Part shown: one piece after another, positions 46,410-56,641 of the stretch | How the letters are laid out: every line of letters begins with the position of its first letter | Numbering within the stretch: position 1 is the stretch's first letter | Source: Sycobia sp. Sy_11 | Taxonomy: Eukaryota; Arthropoda; Insecta; Hymenoptera; Epichrysomallidae | Assembly: GCA_018907035.1 (NCBI GenBank) | Contig: JACCIC010000097.1 | Coordinates: 751,001 to 815,000 of the forward strand | Direction of reading: 5' to 3' | DNA length: 64,000 nucleotides | Notes under the pieces: model-generated | The model's database searches: none | Told to the model about the DNA's origin: nothing | What the model saw: only the letters and a program-made list of their open reading frames with translations | Made by a program: the position numbers and the translations under genes

Positions 46410-47180
46410 CGCGTGAGATCAGTCGGGTGGCGCGCAGTTATATAGCCCGTGGCGGAGACTAATTTTAGAAAATTATCCGTTCCTGCGTAAGAAAGAGAGG
46501 GGAAATAGAGAAAAAAAGGGGGGGAGTTCGAAAAACAATGACAGATTTCTTGCAAGTAGAAGATTTGTCCGCGGAACTACGGAAATGATTCAGTATATAT
46601 ATCTAACTTTTGTTTATGCTTATTGGAGCGAAGCGTTTTATTATAACTTTCACTATTTAACTATTGTGCTATATTTTATTTTTTGCATCGATTCGATGAA
46701 AAATATATTTTTGTTAATTATGCGCTACAGTCCTACATGCAAAATAAACTTATACATTATTATACATTATCCCAAAAATTCATTCAAATTAAATTTAAAT
46801 TTCCCTCCATTTGAACTTATAATACTAAATTTAGGGTTTTTTTAAAAATCTAATCAATCTCTTGCGCCACTTATATGATTGTACTAACGAACTCTGATTT
46901 TATAGAATCCCAGCCGCCATCAGGATTCTGAAACTCTTTTTCTCCCGTTCTCTCTTTCTCTCTCCCTCTCTCTCTCTATTATAACGATCCGCTTTGGTAA
47001 AGAACATACCAAGCGTCCGATTTTTTCAGAACGAAGTTCACCTGTAGGCATCGTCACGACAATAATCCAAAGTAGTTCCAGGAAATACGGCGAGTTCGAT
47101 TATAGTGGATCTCGATCAAAGGAGCAAAATCTACCGCTGCTTCTTCTTTAACATAGAAGAAACTACATATATATTTTTCT
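46408..47180. other. Non-coding stretch
   Basis: A CT-rich tract near 46950-46980. A 41-codon frame after a possible acceptor near 47030 is not convincing. No gene is called. Confidence 0.4.
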
Positions 47181-47423
47181 TCTATATATATAAAAATGAA
47201 TGTATGTGTGTTTGTTTGTCCTGGATAAACTCCGAAACTACTGAACCGATCGCGTTCAAAATTTAACCACGTCTTCTACACAGTCAGGAATAGGCCATAG
47301 GCTATTTTTTTTTTTTGCAAATTCGACAAAAATATAAAAAATTGGTAAATTAGGTAATCACTTTACCAACGATTTGTAATGTATATACTATAGACACACA
47401 TACGATATTCCGTTGCCTCAAGC

Positions 47424-48060
47424 CGATTTCTATAGGCAATTGTGTGTTCGGATGATAGAATGCAATGTCCAGGTGTCTCTAGGCGATTTCTACGGGGAAT
47501 ATTGTATTTAGTTGATAGAAAACGACGTCCAAGTACGAGAAAATCAACTTCTATGGGAAGATTCGTGTGTGGACGGTAAAATATGATATCTAGGTCTTTC
47601 CGAACAACTTCTACGGGGAGTATGGTGTTTAGTCGTTAGGAAACGATGCCAGCTTTCTCGGGATGACTTCTACTGGGAGTATCGTGTTTAGTTGGTAGGA
47701 AACCATGTTTAGGTACGTCGGGACGACTTCTTCGGAGAGTACGGTGTTTAGTTGGTAGAAGATGATGTCCAGGTATGACGGGACGATTATAAAGCAGATC
47801 CTAATCTCTTGCTGCTTTAATAAATTAACAAATAAAGAATACAGTATATTTTATGTTAATTTCACGGGGAATTTCGTGTTCGGACGGTAGAAGACGATGT
47901 CCAGATGTCTCTGAACGACTTCTACGGGGAATTTCGTGTTCGGACGGTAGAAGACGATGTCCAGGTATGACGGGACGACTTCTATAGTGAATTTCGTGTT
48001 TGGATAGTGGATCAGATGTCGGGATGTTTTGGAACGACTTCCACAGGGAGTGTTTCAAAT
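47424..48060 (+). repeat. 60-bp minisatellite, forward block
   Basis: Units start near 47424, 47485, 47545, 47605, 47665 and 47725, then after an 80-bp AT-rich spacer near 47857, 47917, 47977 and 48036. The unit contains GACTTCTACGGGGAATTTCG and GGTAGAAGACGATGTCCAGG with 10-25% divergence by eye. Confidence 0.9.
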
Positions 48061-48084
48061 ACTTCTATAAAAAAATTCATTTTC

Positions 48085-48295
48085 TATCGTTCGAACACGT
48101 ACACTCCTAGTAAAAGTCGTCCTGAAATACCTGGACGTCGTAAATTACCTTTGCAACAAAAAACTTTCTATAGCAGTTATCCCGAGACATTTCCTATAGT
48201 CCGAAAATGATACTCTCTATAAACGTCGTCTCGAGACACTTGGACATCTTTTTTTACCGCTCAAACTCAAAAGTACAATTTTCCTCGTAGAAGCC
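48085..48295 (-). repeat. 60-bp minisatellite, inverted block
   Basis: About three to four diverged units in reverse complement (for example CCTGGACGTCGTA and GTAGAAGCCGTAT), facing the forward block across about 25 bases. Confidence 0.8.
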
Positions 48296-48502
48296 GTATG
48301 TAATATGTATACGTGTGTGTATTAAATACGGTTGTACATTCTGTATATACATACTGTATATACAGAAGATTATTATATTATACAATTATTTATAGTAATA
48401 TAGATTTTTATGTATAAAGTACTTTTTACTTAGATATTATTGAATTGCTTATGAAATCGGTTAAATTATTATCTCGGGCGAAGTCGAGACGGGGGATGCT
48501 AG

Positions 48503-49038
48503 TATGTATATATATATATACATACATACGCGATCTTTTTATCTTAAGTGGACATGCATACGTGTGTGAATTGACAAGGAAATCGCAGATATACAACTAT
48601 AATTGATCGGCGCTATAAATTGACACGCTTATACACAGTTTAATTGATATTGTATATTCGTAATAATTTTAACTATTATTCGTACACGCGCACTCAAATG
48701 TACGCAAGCACTTACATACACGCACGCACGCACACGCACACGCACCTATAATCACTCAACAGCAGAGAACAAGTTTTCTTTATTTTCTTTTTTTGCCTCT
48801 TTTGAAAAGTGGGTTACAGTCACATTGCGTCGGCGATACCCCGACACGGTCGTGCGCGGTCCGCACTTCTTTAGTGGTGCGCTCCGATCATCGCACCACT
48901 TGCAATACATGTGCTCGATCAACGCGCGCGTGCACTTGCAACGGATAACAAGCGGAAACGCGCGGACGTGTCGCTCAATAGATTAGATGGGCTTGGTATT
49001 GCAGAATGCACTTTTCCACTCTCTCTACCCTATATATA
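48503..49038. other. Spacer between two Helitron-like elements
   Basis: AT-rich at the left, then a GC-rich part at 48815-48990 with no coding frame. It contains CTATATATACCAG near 49030, a TATA-like word that is really the 3' edge of copy 2. Confidence 0.5.
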
Positions 49039-49237
49039 CCAGCATCGCCCATCTTGGCTTTGCCCGATATAATAATTTAACCCATCTTTGAACAGTTCAA
49101 TAATATATAAGTAAAAAGTACTCTATAGATAATAACCTATATTACTATAAATAATTTACTATAATATATAAATAATTTATAAAGGTACTTAAAGCTGTCT
49201 CGACTTCAAAAAGCTAATATTTCACCGATCATGTTAT

Positions 49238-49239
49238 AC

Positions 49240-49273
<34 letters not shown>
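49238..49273. repeat. (AC)n microsatellite
   Basis: About 17 AC units inside Helitron-like copy 2. Confidence 0.96.
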
Positions 49274-49276
<3 letters not shown>

Positions 49277-49284
49277 TCATATTA

Positions 49285-49770
49285 CATACGTTTTCTATGG
49301 GCAAAATTGTACTTTCGAGTTCGAACGGTAGAAAAAATGTCGAAGTATCTTGAGATGACGTTTACGGAGAGTATCATGTTCGGGCCATAGGAAATGTCTC
49401 GGAACGACTGCTATAGAAAGTTTTGTATTGGGGAGATAGAATACGATGTCCAGATATCCAGCGATGACTTCCACTGCGAGTTGGGGTACTCGAATGATAG
49501 AATACGAATCTTTTCATAGAAATCGTCCCGACATACCTCGGCATTGTCTTCTACCGTTCAAACATGAAAATCCTCGTAGAAGTCGTCTTTAGAAAACCAG
49601 ATATCGTTTCCTACAAACTAAACAGAATAATCCCCGTAGAAGTCGTTCCAAAACAGCTGGACATTGCATTCTAGCATCCGAACACAAAACTCCCAGTAGA
49701 AATCGTCCTGAGGCACCGGGATATCGTATTCAACCGCCTTTACAGGCCAATACAATATTTCTCAATAGAA
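49285..49770. repeat. 60-bp minisatellite with orientation switch, copy 2
   Basis: Units in forward sense (for example GAACGGTAGAAAAAATGTCG) run to about 49500, then reverse-complement units (CTCGTAGAAGTCGTC, CCCGTAGAAGTCGTT, CCCAGTAGAAATCGTC) to about 49770. Same unit as in copy 1 but more diverged. Confidence 0.85.
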
Positions 49771-49847
49771 GCCGTATTTAAAATGTATATTTATAGCCTA
49801 TGCATGATTTTTAGTTTGAACAAAAGAAATAATGGCAAAATATGATT

Positions 49848-49849
<2 letters not shown>

Positions 49850-49893
<44 letters not shown>
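49850..49893. repeat. (TA)n microsatellite
   Basis: About 43 bases of TA. Confidence 0.97.
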
Positions 49894-49895
<2 letters not shown>

Positions 49896-50565
49896 ATATA
49901 TTACATATTATATATATAATATAATAATATAAATAGTTTCGGGTGTTGGTAATGAACCCTATAATGCCATCATTTTTTTTATTTAAACTGAAAAAAACAT
50001 AGCCTACGTCACTTCTGAAGTTAATATATTGTACAAACACAAAAAAATAATTTTTCTTTTTAAATTATGTTCAGTATAATTTCGCAAACACAACCATTTT
50101 ATAAGAAAAGACGGAGAAAAACAGAGAGAGACAGAGATTTTCTTACATGAGAGAAAATAAAATTTATAAAAATCAAAAGATATCCATAAGGTGTGAGAGT
50201 AGTGTCAGATTAACCTGAAGAACAAAAAGGGTAATACCGACTAACGTCACACCTTCTTTAGGATACGATTCCCAAAGCTGTATAAGACCATTCAACTGAG
50301 GTGGACTGGTAATAGTTTAAGTGGATTACTTTGAGTTGATATTCATGATTCACGACGCCACCTACTGGTTACCTACTGACTACTAAGAACGTTAACATAA
50401 GTTATTGATGAAAATAAATTGATTATCAATAAAAAAAACATAGCCTATGTCCTTCCAAAGATAATATAGAATCTATATGTTAAATTTTAAAACAATCGGT
50501 TCAGTAGTTTTTTTGTTTATCGTGTACAAACAAAAACACGCTTTGTTTTTATAAATTAATATGGT

Positions 50566-50754
50566 ATGATATAATATAATATGATATATATATATATAAA
50601 TTCCTTGTCGAGCTCTTGTGCGGTACTATACTGCAATGGTATATATACATATGATTGTCACTATTGTTGGCGAATGATTATTTCTAGAATATCTGTCTGT
50701 GCGTGTGTGTGTGTGTGCGAGCGTGTGCGTGCGTGCGTGCGTGCGTGCGCGCGC

Positions 50755-50812
<58 letters not shown>

Positions 50813-51570
50813 TTTGTATGTATATGAGTGAAAAGTCCCGGATAGAAATTTTTCATTGTGTCGGTACTTTGATTTTATTTATCTACGATTCGTGGAAGCC
50901 CTGGCAGGAATAATGCAGGCGTGCAGCAATCATACACATATTGAATCCGCTTCAGTTAATGCAGGAGTCACGTTTTCGATTTACTTGAGAGGTCCATATT
51001 CTTTGTGAGCAATGAATAGAGTTAGAGTTTCGAGATCAGAACAGATAATTCTTGGCCAGTGCATGTATGTAAATATATATAGATGAAACCTAACAATTAA
51101 CAGCATTATGTTTTACAAAATTTTTTCGAAACTTTTGAGTATTATATAATGTCTATAGAAGAAATTATTAAATGTGAGCATCCAATAATAATAATAATAA
51201 AGTAATTAGAACAGAACCCACTTTTCTATATAGATTGTATTATATTATTACGGGCAATAATCTGTGATGTAAAATTCAAATTTTATAGCTTCTCCCAATA
51301 TATTGCGACTATATGTAGTTATAATGCTACAGCTCAGTGATTTTCTTTTCAAAACCACAACTGTAATATATATAAAGTCACATTTATAATGCGCATAAAG
51401 CTTTCTCTCGTAGTGGTATGGTGCGAAATATTATAATTAAAATAAATCTTATAATTGGCATTAAGTCTATATCAAAATTTTTTTTTACACATTTTTTCTT
51501 ACAAATGTAAAAGATTGCATGATTAAAAAGAAAACTTTTTTATATATACACAGTACCTCTGAGTATTACA
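50566..51570. other. Non-coding stretch with TG array
   Basis: Apart from the TG/CG array at 50697-50808 nothing is recognised. Confidence 0.45.
50697..50808. repeat. TG/CGTG-rich microsatellite
   Basis: TG units, then CGTG units, CG alternation, then about 25 pure TG units. Confidence 0.96.
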
Positions 51571-52090
51571 AGGGCGGTTGAATAAGAGCCCGTGTTTGAA
51601 GACAGAGGACGTTCCTTAGTAAAGCTGGCGTTATTATCATGTGATACCATCTATCAAACGACGTCAAAGAAATTTTAAATATTAATAAACAATTATTTTA
51701 CATGATAAGTTGGCTATGAAAAAATTGTCAGTTCGATGGGTGCCGCGATTGCTCACGGTGGACAACATGTGAAACCGGCTGTTAACTTCGAAGCAGTGTT
51801 TGGAATAATTTAAGCGACATCCGAAGGACTTTTTGCGTCGAATTATCACTGTTGATGAAACTTGGACTCATCATTACACACCAGAAACTAAGCAACAATC
51901 TAAACAATGGATTTCCCGCGGTGAATCTGCTCCAAAGAAGGCGAAGACGGACTCATCGGTCGAGAAGGTCATTGTGAGAATTTTTGGGGATGCGAAAGAC
52001 ATCATCCTGATGGACTTTTTAGAAAAAGGAAGAACGATCACTGAACAATACTACAGTGAGTTATTGAACCGCTTCGACAAATAATTAAAG
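51571..52090 (+). mobile_element. Mariner fragment (family B)
   Basis: The left end reads ACAAGGGCGGTTGAATAAGA, a mariner-like terminus, followed by an untranslated part and a middle piece of transposase. The right terminus is not found. After about 52090 the sequence no longer matches. The N-terminal DNA-binding region and the C-terminal catalytic half are missing. Confidence 0.65.
51703..52082 (+). pseudogene. Mariner transposase middle fragment
   Basis: The plus strand reads LSVRWVPRLLTVDNM, a stop, then a second broken stretch and FKRHPKDFLRRIITVDETWT with the first catalytic aspartate in VDETW. HHYTPETKQQSKQW and IILMDFLEKGRTITEQYY follow, ending LLNRFDK. The WVPRLL word is the family linker and LMDFLEKG precedes the second aspartate, which is absent. 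Stops sit after NM and after CLE. A different mariner lineage from the intact one (VDETWTHHY instead of TGDEKW). Confidence 0.8.
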
Positions 52091-53300
52091 GAGTCATCTA
52101 GAATTTTTAATTGTCACAGCTACTAAGAATACAGACGGAGAGTTGTACGTTCTGTGTTTCAAAGAACCACTGAAATTCTAGGCCTGATTAACTTAGCGAA
52201 AAAATGGTGTATAACGGATGGCAAGCATATAGTTTTAAATACAATTTCTTCTTCTAGATTACAAAGTGATATGACGATCAATTACCTCTGTACGCCGTGT
52301 ATATGCAGAGTATCTCGGGTTAAAAGTGCACACAGTAGCGAATCGATAACGAACAAGAAAAGTGGTACAGAAAAGTAATATATGCATTTTGAAAAGTTGT
52401 AACACGTCTTTGCGCTCGATTCGGTGCTCGTTCGCGGAACATGAAAGTTGACAAAACGGATGGAGACTTTGTCTTTGCACTAATGATAATCCGTACAACG
52501 ACGGGAGGACCAGTAATTGAAATATAATGTAAAATTACACCAAAAATTACACCTAAAATAAGTACCAAATGTCTAATTTATAGTACTTTAAAATTTTCAT
52601 GAATTAATATGAACTAATTATACATTCTGATGTTGTTGTTTGTGTTAACTTTGATTTATTAAAAATCAGATGGATACAAATGTATAGATGAGATCGTAAC
52701 AGTTTATAGACGACATTAATATTAAGGTTATGCTCAATGTTATATTATTTATGACAAGGCTCATCATCAAGTTATATATAACATATTGCTTACAAATTCA
52801 TTTGAAATCAATTAAAGTCGAATTTATTTTGTTTTACAAGTATGATGTTTAATATGTATTATCTGATTTTAATGGATGTATGGTAATTTACTGACTTTAT
52901 AATGACTAAATTGTTAGATAAATAGACCGACGCGTGTGTATACAATAATCGTGCTAAAGATTTTATTAAATAATACAAGAGTGGATAGTTAGATCAAATT
53001 TACAACATGGATTGCTACTTTATATATCATATATACAATACACAATTGAGATAGTTGGTACTTAATAATTGATAGTTTTGATAAAGTTTTTGTAAATCTA
53101 CATTTTTAATTTCATAAATAAATGGTTAATAATTTATTTTAATAAAGAAATACTTGGGTTAACAATGAAACTATATGGATATTGTAAATTTGAATACGAC
53201 AAAGTTCTTTTTAATCTTAACCCATATAGAGTAGATGATGTTTCATCAGCGCTCTTCCTGCCTCGACAAATTACGTAGCTCACAAAACTTCGAAGAATGA
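52091..53300. other. AT-rich non-coding stretch
   Basis: The 74-codon frame at 52154-52378 has no recognised domain. The rest is strongly AT-rich. Confidence 0.45.
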
Positions 53301-53342
53301 GAAAAGGGAGATAGAGAGAGAGAGAGATAGAGAGATAGAGAT

Positions 53343-53373
<31 letters not shown>

Positions 53374-53426
53374 GAGAGAGAGAGAGAGAGAGGATAGAGA
53401 AGAGAGGATAGATAGAGAGAGAGAAT

Positions 53427-53466
<40 letters not shown>

Positions 53467-53731
53467 GAGTGAGAGATATAGAGAAGAGATCGCGCGGCGC
53501 GCATCGCGCCCGCCGCGCGCGCGGCTCGCGCGCGCGGCCTCTCCGCGCTCGCTTACGCGCGCTCGTCTCAGCCTTCTCTTCAGCGCTCTTCGCTCGCGCG
53601 CGCGCGCTCTCCGCTCGCTCGCTCGAGCGCTCGCGACGAGCGCGCTCGCGCGCTCGCTCGCGCGCGCGCGCTCGCGCTCGCGCTCTTCTCCTCGCGCTCG
53701 CGCGCTCCGCTGCGACTCTGCTCGCGCTCGC

Positions 53732-53766
<35 letters not shown>
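53301..53766. repeat. (AG/GATA)-(GCGCTC-rich)-(AG) low-complexity block
   Basis: Interrupted AG and AGAT units (53301-53480) are followed by about 250 bases almost wholly of G, C and scattered T/A in GCGCTC, GCGCGC and CGCTCG words (53485-53735), then AG again (53735-53766). A 204-codon minus-strand frame of R, A, E and S over it is a composition artefact. Confidence 0.9.
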
Positions 53767-53770
<4 letters not shown>

Positions 53771-54930
53771 AGCTCCTTCTGATTTATGATTATCGGAACT
53801 ATTGGATTTTGAAGTTGCGTTAAACTGTATAATATAAGTATATCTATATGTTAGATACACAGACTGATAGCTATGGAAATGCCCTTAAAACAGCACGACT
53901 TCCGGGTTTTGATAGTTGTTCGCCGACAGTGGCTCTGGCGGCATGCTTCCTCTTATCTATATATTGCGAAATAAAGTCGCTATTATCGTGCGGAAAAATT
54001 CTGAAAGGGCAGAATTGTATACGGAATGTATTTTTTCTTGTTCGTGCCGCACACGATGAGTTTCTCAAGCATACATTTATAATCTGCTTAACGTTAATTG
54101 AAAACAATGGTTTAAAAAATTTTGAAGAAAGATCGAATTCTGTGCAAATTCTTTTTTTCTGCTAAGATGATTAAAAAGGAGCGTATACGATGTACAGTTG
54201 AACGTTGTGGATTTCAAAAGACTTTCTTTAATTTATTTCTGTAGAAATCTTTTGTAAGTAGGACATTGAAGAAATTTGCGTTTTTCATGTAAATATATGC
54301 GACCTATTAATTATCCCGAGCGGTTGGTTTAAAGATTGTTTTATTATATTCTATACAAATATAGAATATATCAATCTAGTTTAATAACTGTTATTATACA
54401 AATGCTTACTATTAACAATATTTATGTAAATGTAAGGTGTGAATAATTTATTTTTTACAATAAAGTAATCAATGACACACTACAACGTATATTAATTCCG
54501 TTAAATTTCTCATCGTGCATATTTTAATATAAAATATTTATTTACGAATATGCCAATATATTTATATGTAAATAGGAGAAATTTTATGGGACTGTTTACC
54601 ATGTTTTACGATTAGACGTTTCAGTTATAAAATGGATAATGTGTTAAATATGACTGACTTACATTTTTCCACCTATAACCTATAATATTAAAAAATATAT
54701 ATTACGAGAAATTAATTTGTTAGAATATTTTACGAGTAAGTCTTTGGCTTATGATTGACTTTAATTACTATAAAGAACGACGTATATATACGATAATAAA
54801 AGCGTAATTAACAAGAAACGTTAAATGCGTGAGAATTAACTTACATAGAATATTTGGTTCTGTATACGAATTTTTTTTAACTCACCTGAAACATAAAAGA
54901 AATAAGAGACATTAGACAAGTAGTTAAGTT

Positions 54931-54931
<1 letters not shown>
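53767..54931. other. AT-rich non-coding stretch
   Basis: The 105-codon plus-strand frame at 53848-54165 overlaps a minus-strand frame and has no domain or splice support. Confidence 0.45.

Positions 54932-54991
<60 letters not shown>
54932..54991. repeat. (TA)n microsatellite
   Basis: About 59 bases of TA alternation. Confidence 0.97.
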
Positions 54992-54996
<5 letters not shown>

Positions 54997-55742
54997 GAAT
55001 GAGAATCTATTAATTATAAAAATCTATTAATATTGAATTCTTGAAATTGATTGAAAAATTCTGCTTGATATTTTCTTTTAGTTAAAAAAAAGATAGAAAG
55101 AATGTTCTAATCTCAGTTAATAATTTTGAAAAAACAATCAGTTAATTAGATCTTGAGTCTTTAAAAATAATACTAAGAGTATGCATTTAAACGAAAAAAC
55201 CGATCCTCCCGTCAATCAATTTCGAGTTGTTTCCATTTTTTTTTACACAAATCAGAAAGAGCAATTATTTGTTTCTAAAATCTTCAAAACATACGTTAAT
55301 AAACTCATTCATGAAAAAGAGTCATAATTATTTTATCAGTTTGGTGACATAAAATTTAGATATATCTGCATAACTAAAGAAAACAGTTCAACTCAGATAG
55401 ATTAATTGCTATATCAATAATTATTCTCTATTTACTGATGGTAAATGACTGATAAATTGTAAATAGTAAAGTCACTTTTGGAGAGAACAAGCAGCGTGGT
55501 GATTTAGAGACTGTGTGCTTTGTAAAAACCTAATCTAAATCTGGGTCAAAATTTTTTCGCGCCAAAATTTTTTATGCAATAACTACCATTGTAATTTTGG
55601 ATGTTCAATCTACAATTAGATTGGGAACTGTTATAACCGTTAGGATACTTAGATATTTAATTATTAAATGACATAAAAATACTACATTATTGAATATTTT
55701 AAAGAAAAAACGAGTATATGAGTAAATTATTAGAAGGCGAAT

Positions 55743-56593
55743 TTAGTTTCCGTCATGGTTTACTACTTTTTCCCACGTTTCTAGCAATATGGCGATATCG
55801 TGTCGAAACGACGGTGATTTCGAGGCTATCCAATCATCCACAAATACTCGCACTTCTTTAACATGTCAAAAGTGCGTATCAACGAGGTCGTGCTACATCG
55901 ATCTGAAAAGGTGGTAATCAGAAGGCGCTATATCTGCCAAGTACACTGGGCGCGGCAACACTTCCCATTCAAGCTCGAACAGGGTGTTTTTGACGGCTTT
56001 TGCAACATGTGGCCGAGCGTTGCCATGCAAGAGAATGACTTTACACCTATTGCTCGCGATTGCTGATCTATCTTCGATCAATTTCTGTTGCAAATCATTC
56101 AATTGGCGTTTTTTATACCTCTACAGTGACAGTTTCATTCAGTTTTAGCAGCTTGTAGTACAGCACACCCTGTTGGTCCCATCAAATGCACACCTTTTGG
56201 CCGTGGATGTTCCCTTTTGGTGTCAATGTGGAGGTTGGCCTGGACCCACCCATTTTTTAGTGCTTAGAATTGTCATAGTAGATCCACTTTTCATCACTAG
56301 ACATAATACGCCACAGAATACTCTTCTTTTTTTACATAGTAAGCAAAAACAATGCGATATGTTGTATCGATTCATAATGGCACTTTCGGTGAAATCGTTT
56401 GGCATCCATTTTCCTTCTTTATGAATCTTTCCCATCGAATGTAAACTTTTGCCAACTGCTCTGTCACTGACTACTAACTTATTAGCGAGTTTTTTCTGCG
56501 TTGGAGCTAAATTTTCGTCCAATAGTTCCTGTATTTCACTATCTTCAAACTTTTTCGGTTGTCTAGAACGGTCTTTGCGTTTTTTTTTTGCTT

Positions 56594-56600
<7 letters not shown>
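55743..56600 (-). pseudogene. Mariner transposase, inactive (family C)
   Basis: The minus strand begins beside a CT/AG microsatellite with RSRQPKKFEDSEIQELLDEN, continues through the second helix-turn-helix (KLANKLVVSDRAVGKSLHSM) and the linker WMPNDF, then breaks by frameshift and stops. It resumes as LLHGNARPHVAKAVKNTLFE and IAPSDYHLFRSM, a stop, and WEKVVNHDGN. The second catalytic aspartate is glycine (HGN for HDN), so it is dead regardless of the frame breaks. The first helix-turn-helix is missing; the frame stops at the microsatellite. It resembles the intact 31-kb transposase but is clearly divergent. Terminal inverted repeats were not found. Confidence 0.8.
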
Positions 56601-56638
<38 letters not shown>

Positions 56639-56641
56639 CTC
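56600..56641. repeat. (CT)n microsatellite at a mariner breakpoint
   Basis: About 18 CT units and a CTTT edge, directly at the 5' limit of the mariner remnant. Confidence 0.96.

Larger units (their letters stand above)
47181..48502 (+). mobile_element. Non-autonomous Helitron-like element, copy 1
   Basis: The 5' end starts TC and continues TATATATATAAAAATGAATG, then AACTACTGAACCGATC and GGCCATAGGCTA, words shared by many insect Helitrons. The 3' end has a small hairpin (TCTCG at 48472-48476 with CGAGA at 48485-48489), nine bases, then CTAG and a T, as expected for the Helitron CTRR terminus inserted before T. No Rep/helicase is encoded. The body is mainly a 60-bp minisatellite that switches orientation near 48060. 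Copy 2 at 49.04-50.56 kb shares both ends in the opposite direction. Confidence 0.75.
49039..50565 (-). mobile_element. Non-autonomous Helitron-like element, copy 2
   Basis: The minus strand ends GCGATG-CTGG followed by T (CTRR terminus at 49042-49039), matching copy 1's GGGATG-CTAG-T. Preceding sequence (GTACTTTTTACTTA and a CTATATTACTATAAATAATT inverted copy) also matches copy 1. The 5' end near 50560 carries AACTACTGAACCGATTG and GGACATAGGCTATG. It includes inverted minisatellite blocks, an AC array and a TA array. A second GTAGGCTATG-like 5' word at about 50000 suggests a partial internal duplication or nested copy. The hairpin is weaker than in copy 1. Confidence 0.7.

Noticed and set aside
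47031..47153. Open frame after a possible acceptor, reading RSSPVGIVTTIIQSSS and onward
   Set aside because: About 40 codons, no donor or partner exon, and no recognised domain.
48990..49060. TATA-box promoter at CTATATATACCAG
   Set aside because: The word is explained as the 3' edge of Helitron-like copy 2 and its flank.
53246..53860. 204-codon Arg/Ala/Glu-rich frame
   Set aside because: It translates AG and GCGCTC low-complexity DNA; both strands are open for the same reason.
53848..54165. 105-codon frame with a hydrophobic stretch
   Set aside because: No homology recognised, no splice support, overlapped by a minus-strand frame.
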